In this document: one piece after another, positions 27,207 through 36,131 of the stretch
Position numbering within the stretch: the first letter of the stretch is position 1
Layout of the letters: each line of letters starts with the position of its first letter
Assembly: GCF_001458255.1 (NCBI RefSeq)
Contig: NZ_CYSB01000030.1
Location: 186,001 to 250,000 of the forward strand
Source of the DNA: Thalassovita autumnalis
GTDB lineage: Bacteria > Pseudomonadota > Alphaproteobacteria > Rhodobacterales > Rhodobacteraceae
DNA length: 64,000 nucleotides
Reading direction: 5' to 3'
The notes under the pieces: model-generated
The model's input: only the letters and a program-made list of their open reading frames with translations
What the model was told of the DNA's origin: nothing
The model's database searches: none
Made by a program: the position numbers and the translations under genes

Positions 27207-28469
27207 TCAAAGCGCGCGCCAGCCGATGTCGCGGCGGCAGAAGCCTTCGGGCCAGTCGATCTGATCGACCATCGCATAGGCGCGATCTGCGGCTTCTTTC
27301 AGCGAGGCCCCACGTGCGGTGACGTTCAGGACTCGGCCACCTGTGGCGATGATCTGGCCGTCCTTTGCACCGGTGCCGGCGTGGAAACACATCTCGGTGC
27401 TGGTTTCGGGCAGCGCGTCGAGGCCGCTGATGACGGAGCCTTTTTCGTAAGCACCCGGGTAGCCTTTGGCGGCCATCACAACGGTCATTGCATGATCATC
27501 GGCCCAGTTCACCTGCGCCTCAGTCAGACGGCCCTCAGCGCAAGCCTGCATCAGGTCCAGCGCCTGTGCGCCAAGGCGCAGCATCAGTACCTGACATTCC
27601 GGATCACCGAAACGGACGTTGTATTCCACCAGACGCGGCTGGCCGTCTTTGATCATCAGGCCGGCGTAGAGCACACCTTGGTAGGGCATGCCGCGATCGG
27701 CCATAACCTTCATGGTGGGTTTGATGATTTCATTCATCGCCTTTTCGGCAATCTCATCAGACAGCACCGGGGCAGGGGAGTAGGCGCCCATGCCGCCGGT
27801 GTTCAGGCCGGTGTCACCTTCGCCCACACGTTTGTGGTCCTGCGCGGTGCCGATGGCCAGACAGTCCTCACCGTCGACCAGAATGAAATAGGAGGCTTCT
27901 TCGCCTTCCATGAACTCTTCGATCACCACCTCGGCGCCCGCAGCGCCAAATTCACCACCGAACATATCGTCGATGGCGTCCAGCGCGGTCTGTTCGTCCA
28001 TTGCAACGATCACACCTTTGCCGGCCGCCAGACCGTCAGCTTTGACCACGATGGGGGCGCCATTTGCGCGGATGTGAGCCTTGGCGGCGTCAGCATCGGT
28101 GAAATGGCCGTAGCCTGCGGTCGGCGCATTGGCAGCGTCGCAGATTTCCTTGGTGAAGCTTTTTGAGGCTTCCAGCTTGGCCGCGGCAGCAGAGGGGCCG
28201 AAGACCAAGATACCTGCGTCACGCAGACGGTCGGCGACACCCTCGGCCAGTGGGGCTTCGGGGCCGACGATCACGAAATCAATGGCGTTTTCTTCGCAGA
28301 AGTTCACCACCGCCGCGCCGCTCAGGATGTCGAGGCTGGCACAATCGGCGATCTGTGCGATCCCGGCGTTGCCCGGTGCCACGATCAGCTTGTCGCATTT
28401 CGGGTTCTGCATCACTGCCCAGGCAAGAGCATGTTCACGCCCGCCACTTCCGAGAATTAGGATATTCAT
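27207..28469 (-). CDS. purD: Phosphoribosylamine--glycine ligase
   Basis: A 420-residue ATP-grasp enzyme, the second step of purine synthesis (GAR synthetase). It begins MNILILGSGGREHALAWA, the canonical start; GPEAPLAEGVADRL, KADGLAAGKGVIVA and the NVRFGDPE motif with metal-binding residues follow. Length and domain order are normal. It is divergent from xseA across 82 bases. Confidence 0.97.
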   Translation of the reverse strand: MNILILGSGGREHALAWAVMQNPKCDKLIVAPGNAGIAQIADCASLDILSGAAVVNFCEENAIDFVIVGPEAPLAEGVADRLRDAGILVFGPSAAAAKLEASKSFTKEICDAANAPTAGYGHFTDADAAKAHIRANGAPIVVKADGLAAGKGVIVAMDEQTALDAIDDMFGGEFGAAGAEVVIEEFMEGEEASYFILVDGEDCLAIGTAQDHKRVGEGDTGLNTGGMGAYSPAPVLSDEIAEKAMNEIIKPTMKVMADRGMPYQGVLYAGLMIKDGQPRLVEYNVRFGDPECQVLMLRLGAQALDLMQACAEGRLTEAQVNWADDHAMTVVMAAKGYPGAYEKGSVISGLDALPETSTEMCFHAGTGAKDGQIIATGGRVLNVTARGASLKEAADRAYAMVDQIDWPEGFCRRDIGWRAL

Positions 28470-28551
28470 GATAGCCCTTCCGCTTGGCCTTCCGTTGGCG
28501 GCGTTCTAAGGTGCGCGGGACTAGGAAACAAGTGAGCAGAGCGGCGCAGGC

Positions 28552-30087
28552 ATGTCTGACCTCTTCGACGACCCCAGAGAAGGCGAAAACGCCCCGGAAT
28601 TCAGCGTCACCGAACTGTCCGGTGCGATCAAAAAGATGATCGAGGGGGAGTTTTCCCATGTGCGCATCAAGGGGGAGATTGGCCGCGTGTCCTTTCCCCG
28701 CTCGGGCCATGTCTATCTGGACCTGAAAGACGACCGTTCGGTGATTGCCGGGGTGATGTGGAAAGGTGTGGCCGCGCGCGTCCAGACCCGCCCCGAGGAG
28801 GGGATGGAGGTTGTCGCCACCGGCCGTTTGACCACCTTCCCCGGTCAGTCGAAATACCAGCTGGTGATTGAGGATCTGAAACCCGCCGGCATGGGCGCCT
28901 TGATGGCGATGCTGGAAAAGCGCAAAGCGATGCTGCAGGCCGAGGGGCTGTTTGATCAGTCCCGCAAAAAGCCGATCCCCTACCTGCCTGAGGTGATTGG
29001 CGTTGTGACCTCACCCTCTGGTGCTGTGATCCGCGATATCCTGCATCGGCTGCGCGACCGTTTCCCGCGCAAGGTGCTGATCTGGCCGGTGGCCGTTCAG
29101 GGCGAACGCTGTGCCCCCGAATTGGCTCATGCAATCCGGGGCTTTAACCAATTGACGCCGGGCGGGGCATTGCCGCGACCAGATCTATTGATTGTCGCGC
29201 GCGGTGGTGGCTCGATTGAGGATCTCTGGGGCTTCAACGAAGAGGTGGTGGCGCGCGCGGCCGCAGCCTCGGACATTCCGTTGATTTCTGCGGTGGGCCA
29301 TGAAACCGACACAACGCTGATTGACTTTGTGTCGGATCAGCGTGCGCCGACGCCCACGGCGGCGGCGGAACTGGCGGTGCCCGTTCGGATGGAACTGTTG
29401 GCCTGGGTGGATCAGCAGAACGCCCGCCTCAGCCGGGCGCTGAGCCAGGGGATCACCCAGCGTGGGCAACGTCTGCGCGATCTGTCGCGCGCCTTGCCAC
29501 GGGCCGAAACACTGTTGGACGGTCCGCGCCAACGGCTGGACGTGCTGGGGGACCGGCTGCCACAGGCGCTGATCCGCGGCGTTCAATCGCGACGCCTACG
29601 CCTGTCTGAGGTCAAAGGCGGGCTGCGTCCGGTGAACCTCAGCCGGCGGATCGAGAGTGAGAAGCGCCAGCTGTCCTCGCTGGAGCCCCGTCTTGGTGCG
29701 GCGCTGACCCGTGAAGTCAAGCAGGGACGCGACGCCTTTGATCGCCTGACCAAACGCCTGTCGGATGCCGGTGGGCGGCAGCTGCAGGGCTGGCAGCAAC
29801 AGCTGGAGGCGATGGACCGTCTGCGCGAAACACTGGGCTATAAGGCGACCTTGCAGCGGGGCTATGCGGTGGTGCGTGGCGACGGTGCTGTGGTGACAAC
29901 CGGGGCGGCTGCGGCCAAGGCCACGGCGCTGGAGATTGAGTTTGCAGATGGCCGGCTGGATGTCTCAGGCAAAGCACCGGGTCCGGGTGGATCTGAGCCT
30001 GCGGCTGCAAAGACGCAGGCGTCCACAACCACAAAGACCAAGCCCAAAGCGACCCCACCAAAACCGGAGCAGGGCAGCCTGTTCTGA
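28552..30087 (+). CDS. xseA: Exodeoxyribonuclease VII large subunit
   Basis: A 511-residue catalytic subunit of exonuclease VII, which degrades single-stranded DNA. It has the N-terminal OB-fold (EFSVTELSGAIKKMIEGEF), the central catalytic domain (GVVTSPSGAVIRDILHRL, RGGGSIEDLWGFNEE, SAVGHETDTTLIDFV, RAPTPTAAAE) and a coiled-coil C-terminus ending in a Thr/Lys/Pro tail. The tail is somewhat longer than in E. coli. The small subunit gene xseB is not in the window. Confidence 0.96.
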   Translation: MSDLFDDPREGENAPEFSVTELSGAIKKMIEGEFSHVRIKGEIGRVSFPRSGHVYLDLKDDRSVIAGVMWKGVAARVQTRPEEGMEVVATGRLTTFPGQSKYQLVIEDLKPAGMGALMAMLEKRKAMLQAEGLFDQSRKKPIPYLPEVIGVVTSPSGAVIRDILHRLRDRFPRKVLIWPVAVQGERCAPELAHAIRGFNQLTPGGALPRPDLLIVARGGGSIEDLWGFNEEVVARAAAASDIPLISAVGHETDTTLIDFVSDQRAPTPTAAAELAVPVRMELLAWVDQQNARLSRALSQGITQRGQRLRDLSRALPRAETLLDGPRQRLDVLGDRLPQALIRGVQSRRLRLSEVKGGLRPVNLSRRIESEKRQLSSLEPRLGAALTREVKQGRDAFDRLTKRLSDAGGRQLQGWQQQLEAMDRLRETLGYKATLQRGYAVVRGDGAVVTTGAAAAKATALEIEFADGRLDVSGKAPGPGGSEPAAAKTQASTTTKTKPKATPPKPEQGSLF

Positions 30088-30121
30088 GAGCGACCCGCGG
30101 TGCCGCATTGGGGCGGATTCA

Positions 30122-30154
30122 GAAAAAAGATTTGTGCATAACTCATCTTTTTTG
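30122..30154. terminator. AT-rich inverted repeat after xseA
   Basis: AAAAAAGAT (30123-30131) and ATCTTTTTT (30145-30153) form a perfect 9-bp stem with a 13-base loop; its own right arm supplies the T-run. The stem is weak because it is AT-rich. Confidence 0.5.
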
Positions 30155-30243
30155 CTCTGTGCTAAAATTTGTTTTACCAGAAATCTTGCGCCGAAGCGCT
30201 GGTCATGTTCATCTCTTGCCACAACACATTCAGGGAGAATGAG

Positions 30244-31821
30244 ATGATTACCCGAGTTATCGGTCTGTCTGCTGCGCTTCTGTGCGGCACCATTGCAGCA
30301 CAGGCGGAAACCCTGCGCTGGGCCCGCGCTGGTGATGCACTGACGCTGGACCCGCACGCCCAGAACGAAGGGCCGACCCACACGATTCGTCACCAGATGT
30401 ACGAACCGCTGATCATTCGTGACACCACCGGCGCCTTTGAGCCGGCACTGGCCACCGAATGGGCGCCCAGCCCCACCGACCCCAACGTATGGGTCTTCAA
30501 GCTGCGCCCGGGCGTGAAATTCCATGACGGTGCTGACTTCACCGCCGAAGACGTGGTGTTCAGCTACAACCGTGCGAAACAGCCGAACTCGGACATGAAA
30601 GAGCTGATCGGCTCGATCACCGAAGTGCGCGCTGTGGATGACCTGACCGTTGAAATGGTCACCAATGGTCCGAACCCGATTCTGCCGTCGAACCTGACCA
30701 ACCTGTTCATCATGGACAAAGGCTGGACCGAGGCGAACAACACCGTCAACGTGCAGGACTTTGAGGGCGGCGAAATCACCTTCGCAACCACCAACGTCAA
30801 CGGCACCGGACCCTACACCCTGGTCAGCCGTGAGCCCGACGTGAAAACCGTCATGGCGCGTAACGAAAACTATTGGGGCCGTGACATGTTCCCGCTGGAA
30901 GTCAGCGAGATCATCTACACCCCGATCCAGAACGCACCGACCCGTGTTGCAGCGCTGCTGTCGGGTGAGGTGAACTTCCTGCAGGATATGCCGGTTCAGG
31001 ACCTTCAGCGTGTTGACGGCGCAGCCGGCTACGGCGTCAAGCAGGCCCCGCAGAACCGTGTGATCTTCTTTGGTATGAACCAGGGCGCAGATGACATCGA
31101 AGCAGACAACGTTGACGGCAAGAACCCGCTGGCTGACGTTCGTGTGCGTAAAGCGATGTCGATGGCCATCAACCGTGACGCCATCCGTCAGGTTGTGATG
31201 CGTGGTCAGTCGATCCCGGCTGGCATGATCGCACCGCCGTTTGTTAACGGCTGGACTGCTGAAATGGATGCCTCGTCGAAAACCGACGTGGACGGCGCCA
31301 AGGCGCTGATGGCTGAAGCCGGCTACGGCGACGGTTTCTCGATCCGTCTGGACTGCCCGAACGACCGCTACATCAACGATGAAGCGATCTGTCAGGCGTC
31401 GGTTGGTATGCTGGCTCAGATCGGTATCACTGTGAACCTCGACGCCAAGCCGAAGGCACAGCACTTCCCGCTGATCACCGATGGCAAGACCGACTTCTAC
31501 ATGCTGGGTTGGGGCGTTCCGACCTATGATTCGGAATACATCTTCAACTTCCTGGTTCACGGCCGTGAGTCGGACATCGGTACCTGGAACGGCACCGGCT
31601 ATGACAACGATGACGTCGACGCCAAGATCGCAACCCTGGCTTCGAACACCGACCTGGCAGCCCGTAACGCGGATATCGCGTCGATCTGGTCTGCCGTTCA
31701 GGGTGATCAGCTGTACATCCCGATCCACCACCAGGTTCTGAACTGGGCCATGGCGGACGGCGTTGGCATCGACGTTGATCCCGAAGACCAGCCGAAGGTC
31801 AAATATATCAAAATGAACTAA
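30244..31821 (+). CDS. ABC transporter substrate-binding protein (oligopeptide family)
   Basis: A 525-residue periplasmic binding protein of SBP family 5. A signal peptide (1-22, cleavage near AQAE) precedes LRWARAGDALTLDPHAQNEG and the family signature around WVFKLRPGVKFHDGADFTAEDV. It delivers a peptide or similar solute to the permeases encoded 600 bases downstream. The ATG at 30244 has AGGGAGAATGAG upstream and starts the signal peptide, so the longer frame from 30169 is rejected. A terminator right after the gene would let it be made in excess over the membrane parts. Confidence 0.94.
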   Translation: MITRVIGLSAALLCGTIAAQAETLRWARAGDALTLDPHAQNEGPTHTIRHQMYEPLIIRDTTGAFEPALATEWAPSPTDPNVWVFKLRPGVKFHDGADFTAEDVVFSYNRAKQPNSDMKELIGSITEVRAVDDLTVEMVTNGPNPILPSNLTNLFIMDKGWTEANNTVNVQDFEGGEITFATTNVNGTGPYTLVSREPDVKTVMARNENYWGRDMFPLEVSEIIYTPIQNAPTRVAALLSGEVNFLQDMPVQDLQRVDGAAGYGVKQAPQNRVIFFGMNQGADDIEADNVDGKNPLADVRVRKAMSMAINRDAIRQVVMRGQSIPAGMIAPPFVNGWTAEMDASSKTDVDGAKALMAEAGYGDGFSIRLDCPNDRYINDEAICQASVGMLAQIGITVNLDAKPKAQHFPLITDGKTDFYMLGWGVPTYDSEYIFNFLVHGRESDIGTWNGTGYDNDDVDAKIATLASNTDLAARNADIASIWSAVQGDQLYIPIHHQVLNWAMADGVGIDVDPEDQPKVKYIKMN

Positions 31822-31834
31822 GGTTCGTTTGCTG

Positions 31835-31864
31835 CCGGTGGCCCTCGGGCCACCGGTTTTCTTT
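31835..31864 (+). terminator. Terminator between binding protein and permease genes
   Basis: CCGGTGGCCC (31835-31844) pairs with GGGCCACCGG (31847-31856), followed by TTTTCTTT. It probably ends most transcripts after the binding-protein gene. Confidence 0.9.
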
Positions 31865-32422
31865 GTGTTATCAATCCTTGGTCGGTCAACAGTGTGCCTG
31901 AAGCATCGCCGAGCCGACCGACGTTACCGATTTCCCAACGCCGGTTTCCGCCGAGAGGATGACCATGACACCCCTGCCATCTGTATCTGCTGAACGCCTT
32001 GCCGCCTCTATGGTGCGCATCGGCGTGCGCTGTGGGGATGAGGGGCAAAAATTGCATTCAGACGTTAGGGGAAACGCCCTGATTGCATGGTCCATTTCGC
32101 GTTCCGGCACATGGGCGGGACAAACGCCGCGTCATAGCCGCGCGTCCCGTGCTGACTATCCCAAAGCGAAGGTTGACCTCCTGTCTTTGATGGGGGAAAG
32201 CAGCGCCGATCTGGCGCGTAGGGCCGCGGAGCTGATGGCGCCTGAGCCCCTGCGATTGCAGGGCTTGAACCGGGCGCTGCGTAGATAAAAGACCGCAGGC
32301 CAAGCCTGCACAAAACACCGAGCTGACTGTGCATCCGTATCAGGCCCCGGCCTGTGCCTGTCAGCATAAATAACCAACCCGTGGCGCGCTTTGGCGCGCC
32401 GCAACAATAAAGTGGGGACAAC
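31865..32422 (+). other. Long gap inside the ABC transporter locus
   Basis: About 560 bases between the binding-protein terminator and the permease gene. A 109-codon frame (31959-32288) is open but its product resembles nothing and its composition is not convincingly coding, so I do not call it. GGCGCGC and GCGCGCC around 32384-32401 form a hairpin just before the permease ribosome-binding site (GTGGGGA). A second promoter for the permease-ATPase genes may lie here. Confidence 0.45.
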
Positions 32423-33385
32423 GTGTTTTCCTATATCGTTCGACGGGTGTTCCAATCTGTCATCGTGCTTCTCGTCGTGGGGCTTGTCGCCTTTGCGATG
32501 TTCAACTTCGTCGGTGATCCAATCGACAACATGCTGGGTCAGGAAAGAACGCAAGAGGACATCGATCGTCTGCGCGCCCAGTTGGGACTGGATCAGCCCT
32601 TCCCGGTGCAATACTGGAAATTCCTGATGAATGCCGCCGAAGGCAACATGGGCGTTTCTTATCGTCAGGGCCGCCCTGTGACCGAGATCATCTCGGAACG
32701 TTTGCCTGCCACGCTGGAACTGGCGCTGGTTTCGGGCTTCCTGGCGCTGTTCTTCGGCATCGTGATGGGCGTGCTTACCGCGATCCGCCGCGATGGCTGG
32801 ATGGCCAACACGGTGATGACCCTGTCGCTGGTTGGCGTGTCGCTGCCAACCTTCCTGATCGGGATCCTGCTGATCTACATCTTCTCGGTTGAGCTGGACA
32901 TGCTGCCCTCCTTTGGGCGCGGCGAAGTGGTAGAAGTTGGCAACTGGACCACAGGTTTCCTGACCGCCAGCGGTCTGAAGGCCCTGATCCTGCCGTCGAT
33001 CACGCTGGGACTGTACCAAATGACGCTGATCATGCGCCTTGTGCGTTCGGAAATGCTGGAGGTGCTGCGTCAGGACTATGTCCGCTTCGCCCGCGCCCGT
33101 GGCCTGTCTGAGCGGGTGATCAACTTCCGCCATGCGCTGAAAAACACGTTGGTGCCGGTGATCACTGTGACCGGTCTGCAGCTGGGCTCGATCATTGCCT
33201 TCGCCATCATCACCGAGACCGTGTTCCAATGGCCGGGTGTTGGGTTGCTGTTCATCAACGCCGTCCAGTTTGTGGATGTACCGGTTATGGCCGCTTACCT
33301 GATGATGATTTCTGTCCTGTTCGTGGGCATCAACCTGATTGTCGATCTGCTCTACGTGGCGATTGACCCACGACTGCGCGGATAA
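32423..33385 (+). CDS. ABC transporter permease (DppB/OppB-like)
   Basis: A 320-residue inner-membrane permease starting with GTG at 32423. MFSYIVRRVFQSVIVLLVV is the typical start of the DppB group. Six membrane segments are predicted, and the cytoplasmic EAA loop is seen as DYVRFARARGLSERVINFRH. It pairs with the next permease (12 bases downstream) to form the translocation channel. Confidence 0.94.
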   Translation: MFSYIVRRVFQSVIVLLVVGLVAFAMFNFVGDPIDNMLGQERTQEDIDRLRAQLGLDQPFPVQYWKFLMNAAEGNMGVSYRQGRPVTEIISERLPATLELALVSGFLALFFGIVMGVLTAIRRDGWMANTVMTLSLVGVSLPTFLIGILLIYIFSVELDMLPSFGRGEVVEVGNWTTGFLTASGLKALILPSITLGLYQMTLIMRLVRSEMLEVLRQDYVRFARARGLSERVINFRHALKNTLVPVITVTGLQLGSIIAFAIITETVFQWPGVGLLFINAVQFVDVPVMAAYLMMISVLFVGINLIVDLLYVAIDPRLRG

Positions 33386-33396
33386 GAGAGACACCA

Positions 33397-34347
33397 ATGA
33401 CTGATTCAACAAACCCTCAAAAAACGCGCCCGATGTCGAAGCTGGCCCGCGCCTGGGACAGTGACATCGCCTATGCGTTCCGTCGCTCCCCCGTCGCAAT
33501 TGTGTCGCTGGCGGTGGCAATGACGCTGGTGCTGGCGGCGGTTTTTGCCCCGCTGATCGCGCCCTACAACCCGTTTGATCCGGCCACCTTAAACCTGATG
33601 AACGGCTTCACCCCGCCAAGTGAGCCGAACGCCTTTACCGGCGAAACCTTCTGGTTGGGCACTGACGATCAGGGCCGTGATGTGTTTTCGACCATTCTTT
33701 ATGGTCTGCGCATCTCACTCTTCGTGGGCTTTGCGGCTGTGATGCTGGGCCTGACCCTTGGTGTGATCGCCGGTCTGGTATCAGGCTACTACGGGGGCTG
33801 GACCGACACGCTGATCATGCGGACCGCTGATGTGCAGCTGACCTTCCCGTCGATCCTTGTGGCTATGCTGATCTTCGGGATCGCCAAAGGAGTTACTCCG
33901 GTGGAATACCGCGATCAAATGGCGATCTGGGTGCTGATCCTGGCCATCGGCCTGTCGGACTGGGTGCAGTTTGCCCGTGTTGTCCGGGGCGCCACCATGG
34001 TGGAAAAGAACAAGGAATACGTCCAAGCGGCCCGCCTGATCGGGCGCGGCAGCCTGCCGATCATGTTCCGTCACATCCTGCCCAACGTGTTGTCGCCGGT
34101 ACTGGTGATTGCCACCATCAGCCTGGCACTGGCGATCATTGCCGAAGCCACGCTGTCCTTCCTGGGCGTGGGCGCCCCGCCAACCCAGCCGAGTCTCGGC
34201 ACCTTGATCCGTGTTGGTCAGGGCTTCCTGTTCTCGGGTGAGTGGTGGATCCTGTTCTTCCCCGCCTGCACCCTGCTTGCGCTTGCCCTCAGTGTGAACC
34301 TGCTGGGCGACTGGCTGCGCGATGCGCTGAACCCCAAACTGCGGTGA
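33397..34347 (+). CDS. ABC transporter permease (DppC/OppC-like)
   Basis: A 316-residue inner-membrane permease with the extended N-terminus usual for DppC proteins and six membrane segments. The family motif GTDDQGRDVFSTILYGLRIS and the EAA loop EYVQAARLIGRGSLPIMFRH are clear. It is cotranscribed with the upstream permease and the ATPase gene 4 bases downstream. Confidence 0.94.
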   Translation: MTDSTNPQKTRPMSKLARAWDSDIAYAFRRSPVAIVSLAVAMTLVLAAVFAPLIAPYNPFDPATLNLMNGFTPPSEPNAFTGETFWLGTDDQGRDVFSTILYGLRISLFVGFAAVMLGLTLGVIAGLVSGYYGGWTDTLIMRTADVQLTFPSILVAMLIFGIAKGVTPVEYRDQMAIWVLILAIGLSDWVQFARVVRGATMVEKNKEYVQAARLIGRGSLPIMFRHILPNVLSPVLVIATISLALAIIAEATLSFLGVGAPPTQPSLGTLIRVGQGFLFSGEWWILFFPACTLLALALSVNLLGDWLRDALNPKLR

Positions 34348-34351
34348 TCTC

Positions 34352-36055
34352 ATGAGCCTTTTGAACATCAAAAACCTCACTGTTGAGTTCCCGACCCGTC
34401 GCGGTGTCTTCACCGCGGTGAACGCCGCCGACCTGTCGGTGGAACCGGGGGAAATCCACGGCCTCGTCGGGGAATCCGGCGCAGGTAAATCCACCATCGG
34501 CGCGGCCATCATGGGGCTTTTGGAACGTCCCGGTCACATCGCAGATGGCGCAATTGAGCTGCAGGGCGATGCGATAAGCGGTCTGGACGCAGATGCCATG
34601 CGTGCCCTGCGGGGCCGTCGGATCTCGATGATCTTTCAGGATCCGCTGACCTCTCTCAACCCGCTGTTCACCGTGCGTCAGCAGCTGGTTGAGACCATTC
34701 GCGCCCATCTGGACGTAAATGAGGCCGAGGCCAACAAGCGCGCCCGTGACCTGATTGACCGGGTGGGGATCCCTGATCCGGACGGCCGTCTGGACCAGTA
34801 CCCGCACCAGTTCTCGGGCGGGATGCGGCAGCGGGTTGTGATTGCCCTCGCGCTCTGTTCTGAGCCTGAGGTCATCATCGCCGATGAACCGACCACCGCG
34901 CTGGATGTGTCCGTGCAGGCGCAGATCCTTGATCTGATCCGCGAACTGGCCCGGGAACGTCAGGTTGGTGTGATCCTGATCACCCACGACATGGGCGTGA
35001 TTGCAGACACCACCGATCGTGTGACGGTGATGTACGGCGGTAAAGTGGTTGAAACCGGCGAAACCTCGCAGGTGATCGGCGCCCCACGTCACGAGTACAC
35101 CCAATCCCTGATCGCCGCAGTGCCGCGCCCGTCGGTGCGTCTGCATCGTTTCCCGCAGCTGTCTTATGGCGGCCGTGAGACCCGGTTTGCGATTGAGGAT
35201 CTGGCGCGGTCGTGGCCGAAGGTCGAAAACGATCCGTCCCGTCCGCTGCTGGAGGTCAAGGGCGTCACCAAGAAGTTCGTGAAACGTCAGGGGCTGCTGC
35301 CTTGGGATCGCGATTACTTCACTGCGGTGGACAATGTCAGCTTTGACATCCGCCCGGGCGAAGTGTTCGGCGTTGTGGGGGAGTCCGGTTCGGGCAAATC
35401 CACCATCGCGCGGATGATCTCCGGTCTCTATCAGCTGGATGGCGGCTCGGTCGATTTCGACGGCAAGCTGGTCAGCGATCTGAGCGATAAGGCCCGTCAG
35501 GCCGATTATCGCAAAGAGATCCAGATGATCTTCCAGGATCCTTATTCCTCGCTGAACCCGCGGATGCGGGTGGATCAGATCGTGTCCGAACCGATCCGTC
35601 ATCACCGCCTGCTGGACGGCAAAGCGGTGGATCAGCGGGTGGCTGAGCTGCTGGAACGTGTTGGTCTGGGCGCCGAAGCGGCGTTCAAATACCCGCATGA
35701 GTTCTCGGGCGGTCAACGTCAGCGGATCGCGATTGCGCGGGCTCTGGCGACCCAGCCGCGCTTCCTGATCTGTGATGAGCCGACCTCGGCGCTGGATGTG
35801 TCGATCCAGGCGCAAATCCTGAACATCCTGAAGGATCTGCAGGAGCATCTGGGCCTGACCATGCTGTTCATCAGCCACGACCTGCCGGTGGTGCGCCAGA
35901 TGTGTGACCGCGTGGCGGTGATGAAATCGGGCAAGCTGGTGGAACTGCAGGAAACCGAGGCGCTGTTCAGCAATCCGCAGACCGATTACACCAAATCGCT
36001 GTTGGATCTGATGCCGCGTCTGGCGGATCTGTCGGAAACGCCGCAGGCGTCCTGA
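34352..36055 (+). CDS. ABC transporter ATPase with two fused nucleotide-binding domains
   Basis: A 567-residue protein combining the DppD and DppF functions. The first domain (1-265) has Walker A GESGAGKST, signature FSGGMRQR and Walker B VIIADEPT; the second (about 300-560) has GESGSGKST, FSGGQRQR and FLICDEPTSALD. Each domain ends with the peptide-transporter C-terminal extension. One gene therefore powers the two permeases, an arrangement like E. coli GsiA. A terminator follows. Confidence 0.95.
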   Translation: MSLLNIKNLTVEFPTRRGVFTAVNAADLSVEPGEIHGLVGESGAGKSTIGAAIMGLLERPGHIADGAIELQGDAISGLDADAMRALRGRRISMIFQDPLTSLNPLFTVRQQLVETIRAHLDVNEAEANKRARDLIDRVGIPDPDGRLDQYPHQFSGGMRQRVVIALALCSEPEVIIADEPTTALDVSVQAQILDLIRELARERQVGVILITHDMGVIADTTDRVTVMYGGKVVETGETSQVIGAPRHEYTQSLIAAVPRPSVRLHRFPQLSYGGRETRFAIEDLARSWPKVENDPSRPLLEVKGVTKKFVKRQGLLPWDRDYFTAVDNVSFDIRPGEVFGVVGESGSGKSTIARMISGLYQLDGGSVDFDGKLVSDLSDKARQADYRKEIQMIFQDPYSSLNPRMRVDQIVSEPIRHHRLLDGKAVDQRVAELLERVGLGAEAAFKYPHEFSGGQRQRIAIARALATQPRFLICDEPTSALDVSIQAQILNILKDLQEHLGLTMLFISHDLPVVRQMCDRVAVMKSGKLVELQETEALFSNPQTDYTKSLLDLMPRLADLSETPQAS

Positions 36056-36080
36056 TCTAGATACGTGATATGAAACGCAG

Positions 36081-36104
36081 CGGCGCCCCTCGGGGCGCCG
36101 TTTT
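36081..36104 (+). terminator. Terminator after the ABC transporter operon
   Basis: CGGCGCCCC (36081-36089) pairs with GGGGCGCCG (36092-36100), then TTTT. Confidence 0.9.
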
Positions 36105-36131
36105 GCATTTATGGGGCTGATTATTGTGCGC

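Noticed and set aside
26886-28166. 426-codon plus-strand frame opposite purD
   Set aside because: Shadow of purD, crossing its terminator; no domain.
29965-31731. 588-codon minus-strand frame opposite the binding-protein gene
   Set aside because: Antisense shadow; Val/His-rich product, starts and ends without signals.
31959-32288. 109-codon frame in the ABC transporter gap
   Set aside because: No resemblance, no good ribosome-binding site and an irregular composition. Left as non-coding with low certainty.
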